Below are positions 10,910-22,211 of a stretch of 64,000 nt of DNA, one piece after another. The notes beneath the pieces are model-generated. The model did no database searches and was not told the DNA's origin. It was given only the letters and a program-made list of their open reading frames with translations. Origin of the DNA: Jaminaea rosea. Its lineage: Eukaryota > Basidiomycota > Exobasidiomycetes > Microstromatales. How positions within the stretch are numbered: the first letter of the stretch is position 1; each line of letters begins with the position of its first letter. Location of the stretch: contig NW_020289986.1 in assembly GCF_003144245.1 (NCBI RefSeq), positions 248,001 through 312,000 of the forward strand, in the 5' to 3' direction. Made by a program: the position numbers and the translations under genes.

Positions 10910-13522
10910 TCAACTAAATGTTACACTCTTGCCCACACCGTTGCCCAGCGTACTCCTATCCCTCGGCTGCCTAGCGTCCGCAAACCGCTCCGGCCCCTTG
11001 GATGCCGCACCCGCCGCTCGAGCGGCAGCCTCGTCCTTCTTCTTTTGCTGCTTCTTCGCCCTCTTGTCAGCCGCAGCGCTGCCACTTAATGGCGTACGAG
11101 GGGCATCAAGGAGTGACGTAGAGCTGGAATAGTCGAAGGGCTTCACCTCGGCAGCCTCATCGGCGCCCGTGCGACGCTTCTTGACAGCAGGCGCATCTCC
11201 ATCGGCAGCAGCAGCAGCAGCTTCACGCCCTTCTCGCGCTTTCCGCTTCTCCTCTGCTGACCACTTGGGCTTCTTGGTCTTGTCCTTCTTGCGCTTGACT
11301 TGCACTTCGGTGGCGTCGTCCTCAGACTCGGGCGTAGCGTCCGCTGAGGGGCTCGCCGCCGATGGGACAGGGGCAGCAGCAGGTGCCTCTTCGATCATGA
11401 CATCCTCCGCGGCCGGCTCTGCTGCCACCGCGCTGCTTGACGCCTGAGCCTGCCCGCCAAGAATGCTCCTCAAGCTGCTCGAGACGTAGTCGCGTAGAGG
11501 GGACGGCGCGTGGGCCTGCTCTTGCCGGCGGAGCGTGGCGCCGAAGAGGCCAGATTGCTTCCTTCTCAGCGGTGAAGAGGTCGACGAGCCGCTCGGCGAT
11601 GACCAGAGCGACTCAATGACCGGCGAAGCTGGTGCCACTGCGGCGGCTGGGGTGGGTGCGGGTGCGGGCTCGGGCTGCGGCTGCGGCGCTGGCTCGTCTA
11701 TGCTCATCCCCACATCCTCTGCGTCGCTGCCATCTTGCGCAACCGGCGCCGCGCCCTCCTGCAACTCCTTCTCCCTCTGCTCTCGCAACTCCTTCTGCGC
11801 CTGCTCCCATGCGAGTACCTCCTCCTTGATGATGTTGGCGGCCTCGCCGCTCCTCTTCCTGACAGCGGGTGTTCCCGGAGTGAACACCGCCAACGCCTCG
11901 CTCTTCGTCATCGGAGCGCGCGACGCCAAGTTGAGCAATGCTTGCGTGGGCAGCACGTATTTTGGGCTCTCATCCTCCACGCGCGCCACTCCATCCCTCC
12001 AGCGATGCAATCGGCGGAAGAGGCGTTCTGTCCTGCCCATCTTAGCAACCTCTCTCCTCTCCCACGTCCCTACAGCTTCCAACCCACCCATGCGCGACCA
12101 AATACTTCGCCATCCATCACGGCTGTCTCCCTCTTCGTCCCAAACCTCCTTGGCATAACGGCGCGCAGCCGTGATTTTCGACCGTCTAAACACTTCATCC
12201 ATCGCCTGTTTCCCACCCGCGGCAAGGAGCTCGCCTCTCAATCGCTGATACACGTAGATGAGCGAGTGCGTGTCGCTGCGCGCATAGTATACCATTTCTT
12301 TCGGCATGGGTCGCAACCTCCAATCGGCCAACTGGTAGCGCTTGTCCGCTTCAAAGTCGTAGTACTTGCTTAGCAGGAAGGCAAGGCTGTGGCCGGGAAA
12401 CCCAAGAACATTGGTAGCGTGGTAGGTGTCGAAGAGGTTCACCAGGTAGAGGTTGCAGTCTCGCTGAAGCCAGAGGACGTCGTGCTCTGCGCCGTGGAGG
12501 ATCTTGATTTTGTCAGGGTGGGTGAAGGAGGTGTTGAAGGACTCGATGGATGTGCGCACGGAGTCATTGACTAGGTCGAGAACGTAGTCTCCCCATCGCG
12601 TGGAGAGCTGCATCAAGCAGGCGATGCCCTGATATGAGCGGTACGCATGCGCTTCAAGGTCGATTGCAATCTCCTTGACGCGGTCTTCGTTCAAGTGGGC
12701 GGCCAAAGCGGCAACTCCCTCGGCCGTATCGATCCAAGTGAATGGCACGCCCGCCGTTCCCTGCGGCACCTCCGGATCGATGGGTGGTGGCGCCTTGAGC
12801 TCATCCTCGCTTGGTGGCTGGTAGATGAATGTGGGTAGCGGCTGATTGAAGATCTCGTGGTAATAAGGGTTTAGCTGAGGATCCCCCTCTGCACAGTACA
12901 TCCCTTGACGGACGATGGCTGTCGAGGCTGCTGAGGATGACGGTGGAGTAGGAGAGCGCGAGCGTGGGAGGGCGTTTGGCTTGCCCATCGTGAGCGGGCG
13001 ATCCCACATCGTATCAGCGCTGTTGTCTGGTTGGAGAGTAAATGTGCGCTGCGGGGGATCCATGGGCGCATTGAGAATGTTGGCGGGGAGCTTGCCGACC
13101 TTTGGCAATGCTGATGTCGATGTTGACATATGCGAGAGTGGGCCACGGGAGGGCATTGAGGACTGAGGCGGGGCTGAGTATTCATCCATTGCCACGTCTG
13201 CTCGTTCGAGCAAATTGTCAACGATGTCCGAGATGCGAGCAAAGGGCGCGTGACCCTGTTCCTCTTCATCGTCATCCTCGCTCTCTGCTCGCTGCTTGCC
13301 CTGCGCCTTGAGACTTTTGCCAGCCCACGCCGTCAGCCTGTTGATCGTGTCCAATAGATTTGAGCTCTCCTGATCATACGCAGCTGCCACCTTCTTGTCG
13401 ATTGAGCGATGGAAAGCGACATCCTCTGCGGCTGGCAGCTGGGAGGCTAGCTTCGTGGGTGGCTGAAGCGCGGCCTGAAGCTGTGAGAGATACTCTGTCG
13501 TGGCCGCAGCTGGGTCTGCCAT
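10910..13522 (-). CDS. RRP6: Rrp6 / EXOSC10, nuclear exosome 3'-5' exonuclease
   Basis: Single-exon gene, 870 aa. It is the distributive 3'-5' exoribonuclease of the nuclear exosome, acting on rRNA, snoRNA and aberrant transcripts. Domains in order: PMC2NT (Rrp47-binding) region at about residues 10-110, DEDDy exonuclease at about 280-450 (IDLEAHAYRS with the first Asp/Glu, HGAEHDVLWL with the next Asp, and YYARSDTHSL with the Tyr/Asp pair), then an HRDC domain at about 500-600. A long Pro/Ala/Lys-rich tail with nuclear-localisation-like basic patches follows. The ATG at 13522 is chosen because the open frame upstream has no ATG and would overlap the divergent promoter. It is divergent with UTP14, 196 bp between starts. 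Confidence 0.95.
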   Translation of the reverse strand: MADPAAATTEYLSQLQAALQPPTKLASQLPAAEDVAFHRSIDKKVAAAYDQESSNLLDTINRLTAWAGKSLKAQGKQRAESEDDDEEEQGHAPFARISDIVDNLLERADVAMDEYSAPPQSSMPSRGPLSHMSTSTSALPKVGKLPANILNAPMDPPQRTFTLQPDNSADTMWDRPLTMGKPNALPRSRSPTPPSSSAASTAIVRQGMYCAEGDPQLNPYYHEIFNQPLPTFIYQPPSEDELKAPPPIDPEVPQGTAGVPFTWIDTAEGVAALAAHLNEDRVKEIAIDLEAHAYRSYQGIACLMQLSTRWGDYVLDLVNDSVRTSIESFNTSFTHPDKIKILHGAEHDVLWLQRDCNLYLVNLFDTYHATNVLGFPGHSLAFLLSKYYDFEADKRYQLADWRLRPMPKEMVYYARSDTHSLIYVYQRLRGELLAAGGKQAMDEVFRRSKITAARRYAKEVWDEEGDSRDGWRSIWSRMGGLEAVGTWERREVAKMGRTERLFRRLHRWRDGVARVEDESPKYVLPTQALLNLASRAPMTKSEALAVFTPGTPAVRKRSGEAANIIKEEVLAWEQAQKELREQREKELQEGAAPVAQDGSDAEDVGMSIDEPAPQPQPEPAPAPTPAAAVAPASPVIESLWSSPSGSSTSSPLRRKQSGLFGATLRRQEQAHAPSPLRDYVSSSLRSILGGQAQASSSAVAAEPAAEDVMIEEAPAAAPVPSAASPSADATPESEDDATEVQVKRKKDKTKKPKWSAEEKRKAREGREAAAAAADGDAPAVKKRRTGADEAAEVKPFDYSSSTSLLDAPRTPLSGSAAADKRAKKQQKKKDEAAARAAGAASKGPERFADARQPRDRSTLGNGVGKSVTFS

Positions 13523-13718
13523 TGCAAGATGGCGAGGAGTGCGAGAAGCGCAGGAAGCAATCCTGAATGAATGCCGCCAATTGAATGCGACATCCGTCCG
13601 TCTTGCCTGCCGCGGGCCCAGTGGCAAATTTCAGTCGTCGAGGGCGTCGACGGAAGCGCGAGCTGAATCCACCTTTGCACTTCCTCCAACCACTCCATCG
13701 TCACGCAGCATCGCAATC
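13523..13718. promoter_or_regulatory. Bidirectional RRP6/UTP14 promoter
   Basis: Only 196 bp separate the two divergent ATGs, so both core promoters and 5' leaders must lie here. Both products act in nucleolar pre-rRNA maturation, so shared control is plausible. I do not see a clear TATA box. Confidence 0.6.
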
Positions 13719-16579
13719 ATGGCCCGCCGCAACGGTAGAGCGCCAGCAAAGGCGACGAACAACTTCAAGGGCGAGGCGAATAACAGACGCCCGCGCAACG
13801 AGGCTGGACCATCCAAGCCGCGCACCATTCACGACGTCTACGATTATGCGGTGGATCAAGAGGATGCAAAGCGTAGAGGGAAGCAGGGGAGAGTGGCTGC
13901 GAGAGCACAGCAAGCAACCGATCAGGACCAAGACGAAGAGATGGGCAGGCGAAGACGTCCAGCAGGGTCAGACGACGATAGCGAGGATTCGGATGACGCT
14001 CGAGGTGGAGTCATTGGCACAGACGAGGAGCTGGGCAGCGATGACGAAGATTCGGACATTGAGAGTGACGAAGCGTTTGGGGAGAGCGATGACGAACAGT
14101 ACGGCAACTATACGTTTGCCTCAGATCGTAGAAGAGGAGCAGAGGAGGACGAGGGCGAGGACGACGAGGACGCTGGCATGGTCGACCTCAGCACGATGCT
14201 CGGCGGGGATGGCGGCGCGAGTGGCTCCGAGGACGAAGAGAGCGGCGAGGACGATGACGAGTCCGAAGATGGAGAGCATGGCGACCTGTCCAGCCTCGCC
14301 ACCTCGTACGCCCAGCCGTCTAAGCGCGCAGGAGACGACGAAGATCGGGACGACGCGCTACCCACCAAGCGGCGCCGTCGTGTCCTCTCATCGCGCACCG
14401 AAGCTGGCCCCGAATCAGAGTATGCCGCCCCTTCACGCGGCAACCTCGCCTTGGACGACCTTCTTGCCCCACTCTCTTCTGGAGCTCAGGCTGGCGATCA
14501 CAGCGCCCTGCTCAACAGCACCAAGGCTCTGCGCGGCACCGCACGCAACGACAAGCAGCCCGTAGCCTCTAAGCGCGGTGGTGGTGCCCTCTCCGCCCCT
14601 CTGCCCGACGTAGTCAAGGATCGCTTGCAGCGCTCAGCAGGGTACGATCTCTCACGCCAGGAGGCAGAAAAGTGGCAGCCAACCATCAAGCGACTGCGCG
14701 AGGCTGAGCACCTTTCATTCCCACTCCAACCGGACACGTCCCGCCCTTCCAAACCTTCGACTGCCCAGCTCGCCGCATCCTTCAAGCCATCCAACGCCCT
14801 CGAGCAGGACGTCGACGCCTTGCTGCAGGCCGAAGGCATGTCCGAGGCTCAGATCGCCAAGAATGAGGAGCTCGCCATGCGCCACCTCACACCGCAGGAG
14901 CAGCAGAAGCGTCGCGATGAGCTCAGGAAGATGCGCGACCTCATGTTCAGGCAGGAGCAAAAGGCTAAGCGAGTAAGCAAGATCAAGAGCAAGACATTTA
15001 GAAAGATTGCGCGCAAGGATCGAGAGAGGGAGAGGGCCAAGCTGCGTGAGGCGGGGCTGTTAGAGGGTGAGAGCGAAGACGGCGAGGATGATGAGGAACG
15101 CTTGAAGCACGAACGTGAGAGGGCACAAGAACGCGCGACGCTCAAGCACAAGAACACGGGAAAGTGGGCAAAGCAGCAGCTGGGCAAGCGTGGCGGTGAT
15201 GACTACTCACGCGAGGCCTTGAATGAGCAGTTGCAAAAGGCTCAGCAGCTCAGGCGAAGGATGGAGGGGCGCGGTGATGAGAGTAGCGAGGGTGAGAGTG
15301 GCAGCGACGCTGAGAGCAACGCAGATCCTGCTCGTGCGGCATACGACGAGCTGCGCACTCTCGACGCCAAAGAGGAGCGAGATGCGGGGGCCGAGGGCAG
15401 CAAGAAGGGCGTCTGGAACATGAAGTTTATGCAGGATGCGAGGAATAGGGAGGACAAGGCTACGCAGCAGGTGCGAGATGACCTTGAGTCGGACCTGCGC
15501 AAGATGGCGGGGCAGGACGGCAGCGATGAGGATGAGGACGATTTGGGCGATCAAGCAGTGGTCGGTCGCCGCGTCTTCAAGGCTGCGCCTACGGAGGGCA
15601 AGAGCAAAACAATCGCCCAGCCAGCGGGCAAGGCAGCGGCGAAGGCAGCGCCTGCCGTCGAGCCCGCCCCCGCTCGTTCACCATCTCGCAGCCCCTCTCC
15701 GCCCCCTCCCGCGCGCGAAGACGCCACTCCAGCATCCAACCCTTGGCTCGTCGCAGATACCACAAAGCGCGCCCACAAGCCCACCGCCACCTCTTCGACC
15801 TCCACCTTTGCAGCAAAGTCTGCCTCCAAGCTCGAGAAGCGCAAGAGCAAGCACGATGCCACACGCAAAGAGGCAGACGAAGACGATCGACGCCTCGATA
15901 TTGATCCGGAAGCAATGCTGGGTGCTGCGGCGCCCAAGTCGGCGAAGAAGGCTGTGCAGCAGCCCGACGAGGACGGCAGTGACAGCGACGAGGATCAGCC
16001 CGTGGAGATGTCCGCTCCTGGCCGTCGTGCCCCGCGCACCGCCTTCACGCAACGCGACCTCATCGCCGAGGCCTTTGCCGGAGACGACGTTGCGGCAGAC
16101 TTTGCTGCGCAAAAGGCACGCGTAGAAGATGAGGATGCACCGCAAGAGCAGGAGACCGCGAGCCTGCCTGGCTGGGGATCGTGGGGTGGCAAGGGGATCA
16201 AGAAGAATCGAAAGAGCGGTACGGCCGCCTCACGCGCGGCGAAGAAGACGGTTACGCCGGGTTTGGACAAGGAGAAGCGCAAAGATGCGGGCATGGCGAA
16301 CGTGATCATTAATGAGCGAAAGGACAAGAAGGCGGAGAAGTATCAGGTGAAAGACTTGTACGTACCGGCGTGGCACTCAGTCGTGACTGTCGCTGACCGC
16401 CTCCTCTTCTCGCCGCGCACAGGCCCTACCCCTACACGTCAGCGAAGCAGTACAATGCTGCCCGCGAGCAACCCTTGGGCAGGGAGTGGAATACGCTCAC
16501 GCAGAACCAGAGGCTCACGATGCCCAAGGTGCTTGCGACCAAGCCGGGAGCAGTTATCAAGCCGATTCAGAGGGTGTGA
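13719..16579 (+). CDS. UTP14: Utp14, small-subunit (U3) processome protein
   Basis: A 931-aa nucleolar protein from exons 13719..16357 and 16423..16579 (65-bp intron, GTACGT...ACAG). Utp14 binds and activates the DEAH helicase Dhr1 during release of U3 snoRNA from the 90S pre-ribosome. Diagnostic features are the long acidic N-terminal half, the ITK-like KRLREAEHLSFPL block, FRKIARKDRERERAKL, and the C-terminal RDLIAEAFAGDDV followed by LPGWGSWGGKG (about residue 815). Splicing restores the conserved end KDLPYPYTSAKQY...REWN, which the unspliced frame lacks. The start at 13719 (AATCATGGCC) is preferred to an earlier in-frame ATG that would lie inside the divergent promoter. Confidence 0.93.
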
Positions 16580-16870
16580 GGGGGGTGGGCCAGTGGAGCG
16601 GCCATTCACGCTCAATGAGCTAACGACATTGATTCTCTTTGTCCCTTTGGTCGTTTACGATAATCATACCGACTTCTCTTCCCAATGCTCCGCCGCTTAT
16701 CGGCACTTTTTCACGAGGCGCATTTCGAGCCGCGTTTCGGCCCATGATCAGTCGACTTGGGGCGATTCGCATCCATCATTCCTGTTCCTTCACTCTCTGC
16801 CTATTCTCGTACATCCGACCTTCTAATCGTCAGCATATACACACCTAGATTGAGCCGACCTCACTTCTCG

Positions 16871-17493
16871 ATGTCTGCAGCACCTCGTGGCCAGCCAATG
16901 GCCGCTCAAGCGAGCCAGACGTCGACCACCGCCGCCCTCAGCTCAGCCACCGCTGCCGCTATGAACGCGGTGCGAAGTCCGTCTGCTGGAGCAGGGCGAC
17001 TGCACAATGTAGGTAATGCTCTTCGCCAGCCCAGACCAGTCCCTCGCTGCTCTCTGCTTACTCTTGACCGTCCTCGCTCCAGAGCCTACCCTTTACCCGT
17101 GCCGGTGAGCGAGCTCTGTTGGCGATGGCACGGTTCGAGAGCTCGTCCGACGCCAATTACCTGCTGGCCATGGACTGTGAGCTGCAGTGTGCTCGAGCCC
17201 TTGCCGAGATACAGCAGAGACCTCTTCAAGAGATCATTCCGCTCTCGGTGCTAGAGGCCCGGTTCAATCATTGCCAAGCTCTTGTGGAGAAGTACGAGGA
17301 CGAAGGCTGCCGTCTTCGTGACTACTCGCCACGCTCCCGCCTGCTTCGTGCATGGGATCGTCTTCGCCGCCGTTTTGGCCTCGCACATATGCGCACAGAC
17401 GATCAGCACCCCTCTGAATCAGGCGGTCCTCACTTACCTCAAGCTCTGGCTCCCGGCGATTCCGAAAACACGTCCGCTGCTCATGCCCAATGA
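16871..17493 (+). CDS. Small orphan helical protein, island family member 1
   Basis: A 182-aa predicted protein from exons 16871..17008 and 17083..17493 (74-bp intron, GTAGGT...CCAG, a TTGACC branch site). I do not recognise a known domain. Exon 1 is Ala/Ser/Thr-rich. Exon 2 is helical, with ALAEIQQRPLQEIIPLSVLE followed by a basic Trp-containing segment SPRSRLLRAWDRLRRRFG. Both blocks recur in the genes at 18375 and 19551-20473 (for example SPRTHALRLWQRI), so these are paralogues. No signal peptide or membrane segment. It is the first gene of the accessory island. Coding status rests on splice signals and paralogy only. Confidence 0.5.
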
Positions 17494-18374
17494 GATGCTG
17501 CGCCCCTCAAACATGCGTACAATTGGCCAGCCTCTGTCTCCCTCAGACCATCCTATGGTTGGAATCGATGGCTGCGACGTACAGCAATGATAGCAGGGCG
17601 GCCATCCGCGCTGAAAATAGTGCTCTACTTTGGTCGAAGTGCTCGATGACTCAAGGAAGACCTCGCGTCGCCTCGCTCTCGGACTTCGTCGCAGAAGCCA
17701 AGACGAACAAAAGCGTCAGCTTCTTGGTCAGGGCGGCACGACGCCTCCTTACTCATTCGATATTCCTTATCGAGACGCCTCCTTTTTCCCTGGACATCCT
17801 CTCGTCCTGTCCTCCGAGCCATTGCAGCATACACTCCACCCTTTTCTTCCCGTAGCCAATCACTGGCAAGCGTCTTTGTTCATTCTCCATCCTTCTCGAC
17901 GAACTTCCAAGGCGCCCTCCCGCCGCCATTGTACGTCAGATCCATCGGAGGTAGTCTGATCTGCTTCACCGCCGTCTAGATCTGGTCCCTTGACCGCAGT
18001 CTCGTTGACTTGAGTTGAAGCAACAGCTAAGCGTGGGATTCAGCACACACCCCTCCATTTCTGAGAACGAAGACCCCGTCGCACCTGTGTCAGCAGAGCA
18101 GCTTCCATTTGCATGCTCAGCAGCACTGTGCGGTGATGAAGCAGGTGCTAATTCGCTAGGAAACAAAATTTCTCGAGAGCATCATCAGAGCATGCGCTGC
18201 ACATGGAGCACCCAGGTCGTACGGCGGGCTCGCGTCGTGGCTCCAGTCCGTTGTTGCGGCCTTGATGAGCGAAAGGCGGCGGCCCGCTTCTTTCTTTTTC
18301 TCCCACCCGATCTTCTTCTCCTGTTCCACGCTATCACGACTCAGGATAATCTACAAAGCTCTACTGCAATCATC
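17494..18374. other. Intergenic stretch within the accessory island
   Basis: I see no supported gene. A short frame at 17490-17855 has no recognisable features or paralogue in the window. The stretch is less GC-rich than the flanking housekeeping genes. Confidence 0.4.
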
Positions 18375-19007
18375 ATGGCCCGCATCTTGCCGTCGTCGTC
18401 TGATCAGGCGTCTACCCCAACTGTTGACACTGACACGGAGGGCAGCAGCGTCCACACCGGCCAGCAAGTGAGTGCTCGGGCTCAGCGACGGACTCTACGG
18501 TGAACCCTACTGACCCCGCTCGATGCCTCTTCGCTCCGGCAGGAGGAGCCTCTCACGGCCGAAGAAATTGCTTTTGCGTTCGCCTGGGCCCGGTCGGAGG
18601 CTGAGTTGGCGTTCAATGCTCGCGTTGCCGGCACGTCCATGGTGCTGCAGGCCTTGGCGACGGCTGGACTGAGCCGGGAACCGGTGCTCAACCTCCTTAG
18701 CGCTCAAGAGGTTGAAGCCTTGGCCACCATGAACAGCGCTCCCTCCCGTCGCTTTGTCGAGAGGCGACGTCGCCACCGACGCTTTGGCCTACCAAAGTTC
18801 GCCTCTCGACTGTGGAAGCGGTTGATTGGCACCCGACCCGTCAAGTCGATCGTTGCTGTCTTCAGGGTTGCCAAGCCTGGCAAGGCCCGTTCCTCCAGCA
18901 TCTCGGACAGCAAGGAGCGATCCGGGACGAATGGTGCACAGTCGTTGCCTTCAGTGAGAGCTGCGCCGTCGACGAAATCCTGCGCAAGGCATCTTGACAA
19001 GCAGTAA
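18375..19007 (+). CDS. Small orphan helical protein, island family member 2
   Basis: A 185-aa predicted protein from exons 18375..18467 and 18543..19007 (75-bp intron, GTGAGT...GGCAG, CTGACC branch site). No known domain. The 31-residue first exon is Ser/Thr/Asp-rich. The second exon starts EEPLTAEEIAFAFAWARSE and contains ALATAGLSREPVLNLLSAQE, aligned with the same region of the genes at 16871 and 20473. The basic end segment RLWKRLIGTRPVKSIVAVFR lines up with RLWQRILDSGLFKSSVAALD of the third member. The intron position just before the helical domain is the same as in member 1. Function unknown; no signal peptide. Confidence 0.55.
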
Positions 19008-19550
19008 GGCATCGCCAAGTCCCTTCCTCGGTCTCGCAACGGTCCGTCCGTCAACATTTCTTGCGTCACTAGCCATACCACAGATCCTCACACCCATACC
19101 TCATCTCGTCAGCATGCACGCTCATAGTCATGTCCTTTTACAGCTTGTCTTCGTCCGATGTCTTGTCCCTACGCTCTTGCAGGACGTCTCCAATCATCAT
19201 AGCTTCTCCTCCTCTCTTGCTGCAGTCTCTGGCTTGTCTGCTGTGCCTGGCTCGTTGACCGTGATGCATTGCCTGCACTACTGCGCAATCGCTCACCGTA
19301 CAACATCACTCTCACTCGCGACTCTTCCGAACGGCAGTAACGATGTGATGCAGTGACATCCCCCGGTGAGGTCACCAACTCCACTGTATCACGTCACCAG
19401 AGCTCTACACACGCTCACGCAGAACGAGGCCCAGCTACCTGCTGTCAAGGGCTGGCAGATCAGCGGGGACCGACGTTCAAGGCAGAGATGTAATAGGATG
19501 GAGGGAAAGCAACAAGCGATTGACATTTCATTGCAGAGCGAGCCTCTTTT
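19008..19550. other. Convergent intergenic gap in the island
   Basis: Gap between the converging members 2 (+) and 3 (-). No gene or repeat is evident; probably 3' untranslated sequence of both. Confidence 0.4.
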
Positions 19551-20473
19551 CTATTCTGGCTTGCTCCCTTCTTTCGTAGCATCGGATTGGCCGTGCAGCG
19601 TACCACTTAAGGGTACAGCTGGCCCATTACGACCTGACTTGCTACTTCGGGCGCAACGCGCAACTCTCGTCGACTCCCAGAACCATCCCACTTTTTTCAC
19701 TTCCTGGCTTTGCTCTATGCGGACCCACTCGTCGCTCTGGCGGCGCCTCTTGTGCGCTTTCGCTGGCTTTGAGGGGCCAGCGTCGGCGTTGCGGCCGGCA
19801 GGAGAAGGAGGGGGGGAAGGGCGAGTGAAGGTGCTGGCGACCTTGTCACCGACCTTGTCCAGAGCGGCCACAGAGGACTTGAAAAGGCCGGAGTCCAAGA
19901 TGCGCTGCCAGAGGCGCAGGGCATGCGTGCGAGGCGAGTGCGTCGTCAGACGTCGCTCTTCCTCTCGCATCGCCGCGAGGATCTCGTCGGCCTTGACCTG
20001 GATCGCATCGACTTGGGCAACGTCGATGTGGCTGCTGAGGGGCTCTCCTGTGATCTCAGCCTTGGCCCTCGCCGCGAGGAGCTTGACGCCAAGGCCAAGG
20101 AGGGTCGTCTGCTGGACCGTGCCCTCCAGCTGGGCCCAACCAAACATTGTCATCGTCTGGTTGGTCATCGCAGGTGCGCTCTGCAGGTGGGAGAAGCGGA
20201 GCATGTCATGGTGAGCGGACTGCAGTGACGAGATGGTGAGTGCCGAGCGACACTCACGCGATGAAGCGCTTGGAAGGCGACGCGGTCAGCATCGCTCATC
20301 TCCTTTCCGCCGTTTGGCGACGTCGCCTTGCCCTTGCCCTTGGCGGGCCTCGACTTGCGGGGCGAAGCTTCGGGGCTTTCGGTTGGCTGTTTGTCCGACA
20401 TGTCTTTTGTGACGTCTTCATTCAGGAGTGGTGGGTAATTGCTCGCAGTTCGTGGGCGTCGCGATGAGGACAT
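19551..20473 (-). CDS. Small orphan helical protein, island family member 3
   Basis: A 281-aa predicted protein from exons 20473..20258 and 20180..19551 (77-bp intron, GTGAGT...CTGCAG, frame kept). Exon 1 is a basic/Pro-rich leader ending in SDADRVAFQALHR. Exon 2 carries ARAKAEITGEPLSSHIDVAQ, then SPRTHALRLWQRILDSG and KSSVAALDKVGDKVA, which align with members 1 and 2. A Pro-rich hinge and a basic, Arg/Lys-rich tail follow. A second in-frame ATG at 20401 could also be the start. The opposite strand has an 849-nt open frame, rejected because the introns and paralogy support this strand. Function unknown. Confidence 0.55.
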
Positions 20474-20715
20474 GACGGCGGCGTGTACATCTGTCTTCGC
20501 GTGAGAGGCCGGAGGAAGGAGAATTTGAGCGGAACAGCGAGTGAGAGGAGCGGATGGAAGGGGAGGGAGAAGCGAGAGCACGCCGCGCTGCTCCCGCGTA
20601 CCCTGTCCATGAAGTCGATGGTCTTCTGTCCGACCGCACCAGAGCGGCTCAATCCGGCCGGTCCTCTCCTGGTCGGTCTCCCGCTCGTAGTCAGCCTTCC
20701 GTGATAGATCGGCGG

Positions 20716-21030
20716 CTACAGTACATCGCGCTGGCGGCGAGACGCAGCAGTGCTCATTGCCGGGAAGGCCTCTGCGATATCCTTGACGGCCTTTGTCGTA
20801 GCCTCTTTGATATTCTCGGACGCTTTGTGACTTGCGAGATGAGCGGTGCCGAGGATGGTGAGTGCCGTTGAAGCAGGTGGCAGACTCGCCTGCACGAGCA
20901 GTGAGGCGATGCATTCTTCGATGGGCTTCTCATGCCCTGCAGCGAACGGTTGAGCGTACAGAGCGGCTCCAATCAGAGTAAGAAGGACGTTGGCTTTGGA
21001 GTCTAGACGCGGCGTAATCGCATTTACCAT
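20716..21030 (-). CDS. Small helical orphan, possible divergent family member
   Basis: About 104 aa from the ATG at 21030; the open frame continues upstream and may include further coding sequence belonging to the neighbouring decayed element. Predicted all-helical, with EKPIEECIASLLVQA, comparable in place to the GEPL/REPV motif of members 2 and 3, and an end segment SENIKEATTKAVKDIAEAF that resembles the module ends in the recombinase. Function unknown and the gene may be a remnant. Confidence 0.3.
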   Translation of the reverse strand: MVNAITPRLDSKANVLLTLIGAALYAQPFAAGHEKPIEECIASLLVQASLPPASTALTILGTAHLASHKASENIKEATTKAVKDIAEAFPAMSTAASRRQRDVL

Positions 21031-21312
21031 ATTGCTGCGGTCAGTCGTCGTGGTGCCCGAGGGTGCAGTGCAGACCGTCGCCACCAGAGGGATCGGCCCA
21101 CCTTCTCGGAACCTCTTCTCCTGGGCGAAATGCTGAGTGATCAGGCGTTCAATTATGACCTTGGTGATCGTCCTCCTGGGCGGAGCCACGGGCCATTCGC
21201 GCCCTTGAGCCCAGCGAGCGGCACCCGTGAAGTGGTGCCCCTTGTCACCCAGGTCATGCCCGAAAGTCAGGCCCGCCGTCTCTCTCACCAACACTTCCTC
21301 TGCTACCTCCCT

Positions 21313-22211
21313 CTACCTTTGATGCCCATCCGCCTCTGGCTTGAGAAGGGAGAGCATCGGCGTCGCCCATTGAATGGCCTTCGCTGCCTCGACTGTTCCC
21401 TTCTGCCCCGGCTCCAACGGCACGGCAAATTGCGCCGCCACGTCTGGAGCGTGATGATCGACGAGGCTGGGCATGGGAACGGGCAAGCCTGGACCGGCGA
21501 AGGCACGCTCGCTGATCTGACGGCCCATCCTGATGGCGGCGTAGAGGTCCGGATGCTGCTGCCTGATGTGCTGCCTGATGGCGTAGCGCCTTTAGTTGAC
21601 GGACGCAGCATCAGGGTCGAGCAGGCGGGACCAGGCTCCGTGGCGCGGGGGGCCGAAATTGGCCGTCCACTCGCAGAAGGTGCAGTGGCAAAGGAAGTGG
21701 ATGATATCGACGACCTTTTCCAAACCTTCTGGACCTTCCCGCAGGGCAACCAGGTACGCGATCATGCCGCGGCGTGCCGCCGCAGTCACAAACGGGGACT
21801 GATCGCCAAACCCTGCATCCGTGATTAGCTTGAAGGTTGAATGAGCCTCGCTGCCTTCGCTGCCACTCGATCCATCTCCGAGAGGGTTGCAGTTGGTGGG
21901 CTCTCGTGCAGCTCGTCGACCCATGGTCTGACGATCTACATTGGCGTCTGGCTCGAAATCGTCCTCGCTGCTTTCCTCCGCGCCGTCGCTCCCCATCTCC
22001 TCGCCGTCGCTCACCATCTCCTCGCCATCGCTTCTCAGCTCCTCGGCGTCACTCTGCTCTTCGTCGAAAGGAGACGGCGCGGCGCCGGTTCTCGACGTGT
22101 CGCCTCCGGTGCTTCTTCCGCCGTAGGTGTGCGCGATGCTGGCGACTCGCTGGGCATTGGCGCGCCTGAAGTTGCGGAGCAAGCGTTGAGCGGCTACGTG
22201 AGACTTGCTTG
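21313..22211 (-). pseudogene. Acidic and Cys-containing remnant of the recombinase element
   Basis: A coding-like stretch, interrupted, with a Ser/Glu/Asp-rich segment (DGEEMVSDGEEMGSDGAEE) followed by a helical part with a compact Cys/His cluster, HFLCHCTFCEW, and then an uncharacterised region ending near 21313. The Cys/His group could be a small zinc site. I do not recognise the family. Its orientation and position suggest it belonged to the same element as the recombinase piece upstream. Confidence 0.35.

Noticed and set aside
19366-20214. 282-codon plus-strand frame opposite orphan member 3
   Set aside because: The minus strand has proper intron signals and aligns with two paralogues; the plus frame has no homology and is rich in Arg.
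16871-20473. Small orphan genes as secreted effectors
   Set aside because: None has a signal peptide or a Cys-rich pattern; basic C-termini suggest an intracellular, perhaps nuclear, location.
21130-21828. 232-codon plus-strand frame over the recombinase element
   Set aside because: Antisense to module-like coding pieces; no recognisable features.
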